Source of the DNA: Peptococcaceae bacterium
GTDB lineage: Bacteria > Bacillota > Desulfitobacteriia > Desulfitobacteriales > Syntrophobotulaceae
Assembly: GCA_012523535.1 (NCBI GenBank)
Contig: JAAYII010000120.1
Span: 1 to 8,226 of the forward strand
Reading direction: 5' to 3'
DNA: 8,226 nucleotides
Under the pieces are notes generated by a model that was not told the origin of the DNA, made no database searches, and saw only the letters and a list, made by a program, of their open reading frames with translations. This document shows, piece by piece, positions 5,358-8,226 of the stretch (position 1 is its first letter; each line of letters opens with the position of its first letter). The translations under genes and the position numbers were made by a program.

Positions 5358-7928
5358 TTAGTCAAAGGATAAGGAGGTACGGCCGATTATATCATCCTGC
5401 AGGGCTTTATCCAACTCCACAAAATATGCAGAATATCCGGCAACCCGTACTAACAAATCCCGATAATTTTCAGGGTTTCTCTGGGCAGCAATCAGGGTTT
5501 CCTGGCTGACCACCGAAAACTGGCTGTGCATGCCTTTCCTTTGAACATATTCATCGATGAGGGCAATCAGGTTATCCCTGCCTGTCTCACCGGCAACAGC
5601 CGAAGGAGAAAACTTCCAGTTAAGCAAGGTACCGTTGGTTGCCCGAGCATGATCAAGTTTGGTTGTGGACTTGCAAATGGCAAGGGGCCCCTTAATATCA
5701 TGAGAGCCATAATAAGTGTGGACAGGGCTAATGCAATCGCTAAGGGGTTCAAAAGCCACCCGGCCATCGACGGAAGCCCATTGATTCTTGCCATGGGCAA
5801 CATTGACGGTAACACTGTAACAGCCAGGTTGGAAAAAGCCTCCGCGAGCATTGGGACGATGTTCAATGTGTTTGCAATAGGTGTCCATACCGAATTTGGT
5901 CAATTCGTCCGCATAATCATCGTCATTGCCGTAATGGTGGACATAATCGCTGTTGATCAAGGCATACAAGGGTTCATAGCCAACCCAGTTGGCTTCCACT
6001 GCATCCAGCAGCTCGCGACCGGTAATCTTTTTCTCATCAAATACGAGCTGTTTAATTGTTGCCAAGCCGTCACCAACAGTACCGATACCAATACCTTGCG
6101 GACCGCTGAAGTTATATTTGGTGCCGCCCATAGTGACATCCACACCTTTTTCTATACAGCCGTCCATGACGGTGGACAGGAAGGGCAGAGGCCTAAGGGC
6201 CTGATGAGCCATATCCACAGCGTTTAAATAGGCAATCATGCGGTCACACCAATATTTCATTTGTTTATCATAAGCTTCTTTAACTTGTTCAAAAGAAGTC
6301 ATATCAGCCAAACTGCCGGTTTGCAGCCCTAAGCGCTTGCCCTGTTTTCCACAAACTTCCCAACGAGGACAGCTGTCACCGCAGTGGAAACAACGGCCGT
6401 CATTGATGGCCAGTTCCAGTACCTTGGCCATGTTCATATGACCGCAGTCGTGCCAACCATATGTTTTGCCGGTAACATCGGGTTCAACACAACCCACTAC
6501 TTGATAGTCACGGGCTTCCACAAGATCGATGCCCGAAGACAACATGCTGGGAATGGTCACGTCATCATTAAAGATTTTGGGTTCTCCGGCACCTAAACGA
6601 ATGCAGTTGGCCACCTTGACCTTCAATTCCCAAGGGGTGCTGGCATGTACGCGGACTGCCAGCCAGGGGTTGGGTACCCGCACATGGGCATGGGCATCCA
6701 ATACCATAAAGGTCAGATCATTGGTTCCGTCCTTACCATTGGGTAAAATGCCGCCTACGGTAAGTGCCGGGCCGCCAATTCCTCCGTTGCCGAAGGTTTT
6801 AATCAGTATATGGCTGCGAAGTTTGTTCAGATCCCAAATCTTAAGGAAGAAATTTTCAATAAGTTCCTGCATTTGTTCCCGGGTAGCAATGCCCTTCTCG
6901 ATATCATTCTTATAAAATGGATACATATACTGGTCAAAACGGCCATATGAAATGGAGTGTCCGTTACATTCAATTAAAATCATGCAGTTGGCCAAATGAA
7001 CCAATTGAATGGCTTCCCAGAAAGTTCGCGGCGGATTTTCTGCGATCCAGGCGCAGTTTTCAGCCATTTTTTTAAGTTCGCCTGCTCGCACGGGATCGGT
7101 AGTAGCGACGGCTTTCTCTTCCAATAAGGCTGCATAACGCTTGCAATGATTGATAGAACCCTCATTGGCCAGCAAAGCGGCACGATAGAAAGTACGCTTC
7201 TCCAAATCCTTGGGATTGCTCAGATCAAGGGCCGCCATCTTTTCTTCGATTTCTTTGCGGATACCGCCAAAACCTAATTTGAAAAGCCGGTTATAGTCTA
7301 ACCCCAAGTGTCCCGCTCCGCAAAAAACATAGGCATCGGCAAAAAATACACCTTTGCCGGCATGGGATCCTTTCAGTTCCTCCTCGGTCACCAAAGCATT
7401 GGTCAAATCCTCCACTGTATGACCGTTCCAAAAATCCCTTAATGCTTCCAAACGGTCTTGGGTTTCCTTGGTATAGCTGAAATAGTCATGGGTACGTTTC
7501 TCGCTGTAATCCATGAGTCCATCCCGCATTTCATCCACTACCCAGTTCAAACCAAATTCGGGATGGACAGGAGCCCCTTTTTTATCACAGCCCAAGCCTC
7601 CGACAATCAACTCATCATCATAGACGTATAAAGGAACATTTTCCAGTACTTTTTTAATACCGTAAGCGCACTTAATAATCTGGGGCTCTTCCGGATGCTC
7701 TAAATAAGCTTGAGTTACCAGTTCGGCCCGTTCCGGAGATACAAAGCCGTTGGTGGTTTTCTGGGTTTTACTCAAAATACGGTTGATGCGCGGGAACGGT
7801 GACGGTTCCGGCGTGTTGCCTGAAAGACCCACGCCCCATTCCTTATCAAAGGGTTCAATAGGAAGCGGTTTAGGATCCACCTCTTTGGCGGCAAGGTAGG
7901 GATCTTTTTGAAACACGTTTACGCTCAT
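5358..7928 (-). CDS. Glycyl radical enzyme of the dehydratase/lyase type, substrate unknown
   Basis: This is an oxygen-sensitive cytoplasmic enzyme of 856 residues. The PFL-like barrel spans roughly residues 48-700 and the glycine-radical domain the last 130 or so. The radical loop is RVAGYSAYF, with Gly831. The active-site loop GCVEP has catalytic Cys480 and Glu482. There is one Cys, not the adjacent Cys-Cys of pyruvate formate-lyase. Asp494 (GWHDC, 14 residues after the Cys) and His324-Ser325 (ECNGHSIS) match the spacing of substrate hydroxyl-binding residues I recall from B12-independent glycerol dehydratase. That points to elimination chemistry, but isethionate or other sulfonate lyases, amine lyases and decarboxylases are not excluded. 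Unusual features are a proline-rich N-terminal extension of about 47 residues and a four-cysteine insertion at 513-526. ATG 7928 is preferred over GTG 7934 because GAGGAG lies 9 bases before it. It is the first gene of the minus-strand operon. Confidence 0.95.
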   Translation of the reverse strand: MSVNVFQKDPYLAAKEVDPKPLPIEPFDKEWGVGLSGNTPEPSPFPRINRILSKTQKTTNGFVSPERAELVTQAYLEHPEEPQIIKCAYGIKKVLENVPLYVYDDELIVGGLGCDKKGAPVHPEFGLNWVVDEMRDGLMDYSEKRTHDYFSYTKETQDRLEALRDFWNGHTVEDLTNALVTEEELKGSHAGKGVFFADAYVFCGAGHLGLDYNRLFKLGFGGIRKEIEEKMAALDLSNPKDLEKRTFYRAALLANEGSINHCKRYAALLEEKAVATTDPVRAGELKKMAENCAWIAENPPRTFWEAIQLVHLANCMILIECNGHSISYGRFDQYMYPFYKNDIEKGIATREQMQELIENFFLKIWDLNKLRSHILIKTFGNGGIGGPALTVGGILPNGKDGTNDLTFMVLDAHAHVRVPNPWLAVRVHASTPWELKVKVANCIRLGAGEPKIFNDDVTIPSMLSSGIDLVEARDYQVVGCVEPDVTGKTYGWHDCGHMNMAKVLELAINDGRCFHCGDSCPRWEVCGKQGKRLGLQTGSLADMTSFEQVKEAYDKQMKYWCDRMIAYLNAVDMAHQALRPLPFLSTVMDGCIEKGVDVTMGGTKYNFSGPQGIGIGTVGDGLATIKQLVFDEKKITGRELLDAVEANWVGYEPLYALINSDYVHHYGNDDDYADELTKFGMDTYCKHIEHRPNARGGFFQPGCYSVTVNVAHGKNQWASVDGRVAFEPLSDCISPVHTYYGSHDIKGPLAICKSTTKLDHARATNGTLLNWKFSPSAVAGETGRDNLIALIDEYVQRKGMHSQFSVVSQETLIAAQRNPENYRDLLVRVAGYSAYFVELDKALQDDIIGRTSLSFD

Positions 7929-7937
7929 TTGCACTCA

Positions 7938-7943
7938 CTCCTC
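7938..7943 (-). promoter_or_regulatory. Ribosome binding site of the GRE gene
   Basis: GAGGAG on the minus strand is 9 bases before ATG 7928 but only 3 bases before the in-frame GTG at 7934. This makes the ATG the more likely start and shortens the longest reading frame by two residues. Confidence 0.75.
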
Positions 7944-7978
7944 ATTACTTATGTTAATCTTCATATCCCCAATTCTTA

Positions 7979-7993
7979 TTCATAATTAATGAA
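7979..7993. promoter_or_regulatory. Inverted repeat upstream of the GRE, possible operator
   Basis: TTCAT-N5-ATGAA is a perfect 5-base inverted repeat, centred about 58 bases upstream of the GRE start in an AT-rich stretch. On the minus strand TTGCAC lies just upstream and TATGAA overlaps the repeat, but the 14-base spacing is too short for a good promoter. A regulator binding site is possible. Chance is also plausible for AT-rich DNA. Confidence 0.25.
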
Positions 7994-8002
7994 AATTAGT
8001 GC

Positions 8003-8033
8003 AAAAGCCTTCCGGGATGGGCTTAAAGCTTTT
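8003..8033 (-). terminator. Weak hairpin after the partial right-edge gene
   Basis: On the minus strand AAGCC (8024-8020) can pair with GGCTT (8009-8005). Alternatively AAAAGC (8033-8028) can pair with GCTTTT (8008-8003). Only a short T-run, inside the stem end, follows. It lies 24-54 bases after the upstream gene's stop codon, where a terminator would be expected, but the structure is poor. Confidence 0.25.
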
Positions 8034-8056
8034 GACGTATGCTTAAGAGTCAGAAC

Positions 8057-8226
8057 TTAAACTAACGGCTGCCCGCTTTTGACTCTTTTGCCCAGTGCAT
8101 CTGCTGCCATAATGGCATCAAAAACAGCCGCCCCGCTAATCGGAACGTTAAGGTTATGAGTTCCTCTGCCCGGTTCAGCTGAAATTTCCGCTGCTTCTTT
8201 TAGCTTGGCCGTACTGACCTGAGCAC
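8057..8226 (-). CDS. C-terminal 55 residues of an unidentified protein (cut by window edge)
   Basis: An open frame enters from the right edge and ends at TAA 8059-8057. Its last residues read GKRVKSGQPLV. The other two minus-strand frames have stops here, and the codon use and amphipathic composition look like real coding sequence. The tail ISGAAVFDAIMAADALG followed by a short basic stretch and SGQPLV loosely resembles C-terminal helices of Gfo/Idh/MocA-type oxidoreductases. The resemblance is too weak to name the protein. It lies upstream of the GRE on the same strand, 128 bases away, so it may belong to the same functional cluster. It need not be in the same transcript. Confidence 0.7.
   Translation of the reverse strand, partial: AQVSTAKLKEAAEISAEPGRGTHNLNVPISGAAVFDAIMAADALGKRVKSGQPLV

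Noticed and set aside
5526..6227. A 233-codon open frame on the plus strand inside the GRE gene
   Set aside because: It is antisense to a strongly conserved GRE region, has no recognisable domain and is explained as a shadow of the minus-strand gene's codon bias.
5358..7928. Identification of the GRE as pyruvate formate-lyase or benzylsuccinate synthase
   Set aside because: The active site is Gly-Cys-Val-Glu-Pro. Pyruvate formate-lyase has two adjacent cysteines, and benzylsuccinate synthase lacks the Glu two residues after the Cys.
5358..7928. Naming the GRE as isethionate lyase, choline lyase or glycerol dehydratase
   Set aside because: General motifs fit several of these groups. I cannot align the distal pocket residues reliably by eye, and the neighbouring genes do not match their usual partners.

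Overview
The window looks like an accessory metabolic locus of a strictly anaerobic, Gram-positive-type bacterium, most likely a member of the Clostridia or a related Firmicute. Strong AGGAGG-type ribosome binding sites, moderate base composition and oxygen-sensitive glycyl radical chemistry support this. The genus cannot be read from the sequence.

Layout from left to right. A plus-strand major facilitator superfamily (MFS) transporter occupies 81-1310. It meets a second, paralogous MFS transporter on the minus strand (1365-2603) tail to tail. The 54-base junction carries two pairs of short direct repeats, and each pair overlaps one of the stop codons. An intrinsic terminator on the minus strand (2684-2725) separates the second transporter from the catabolic cluster. 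That cluster is all on the minus strand. In transcription order it holds a glycyl radical enzyme (GRE, 7928-5358), a radical-SAM activating enzyme (5345-4353), a GlcG/HbpS (DUF336) protein (4213-3809) and a second radical-SAM activating enzyme (3812-2814). At the right edge, 8226-8057 encodes the last 55 residues of an unidentified minus-strand protein. No intergenic stretch exceeds 300 bases.

How the genes probably work together. One or both activases use S-adenosylmethionine and iron-sulfur clusters to place a radical on Gly831 of the GRE. That radical passes to Cys480, which attacks a small substrate. The GCVEP active-site motif, a downstream Asp and a His-Ser pair resemble those of B12-independent diol dehydratases and related C-O, C-N and C-S lyases. 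The GRE is therefore more likely an eliminase or lyase than a pyruvate formate-lyase. The MFS pair probably moves a substrate or product, and the HbpS-like protein may have an accessory role. The substrate cannot be named from this window. No alcohol or aldehyde dehydrogenase and no microcompartment shell gene is visible.

Points worth a second look: one GRE paired with two different activases; a four-cysteine insertion just after the GRE active-site loop; an ungapped paralogous transporter pair in convergent orientation; and a possible promoter with a structured leader (two hairpins with complementary loops) inside the operon ahead of the HbpS gene.
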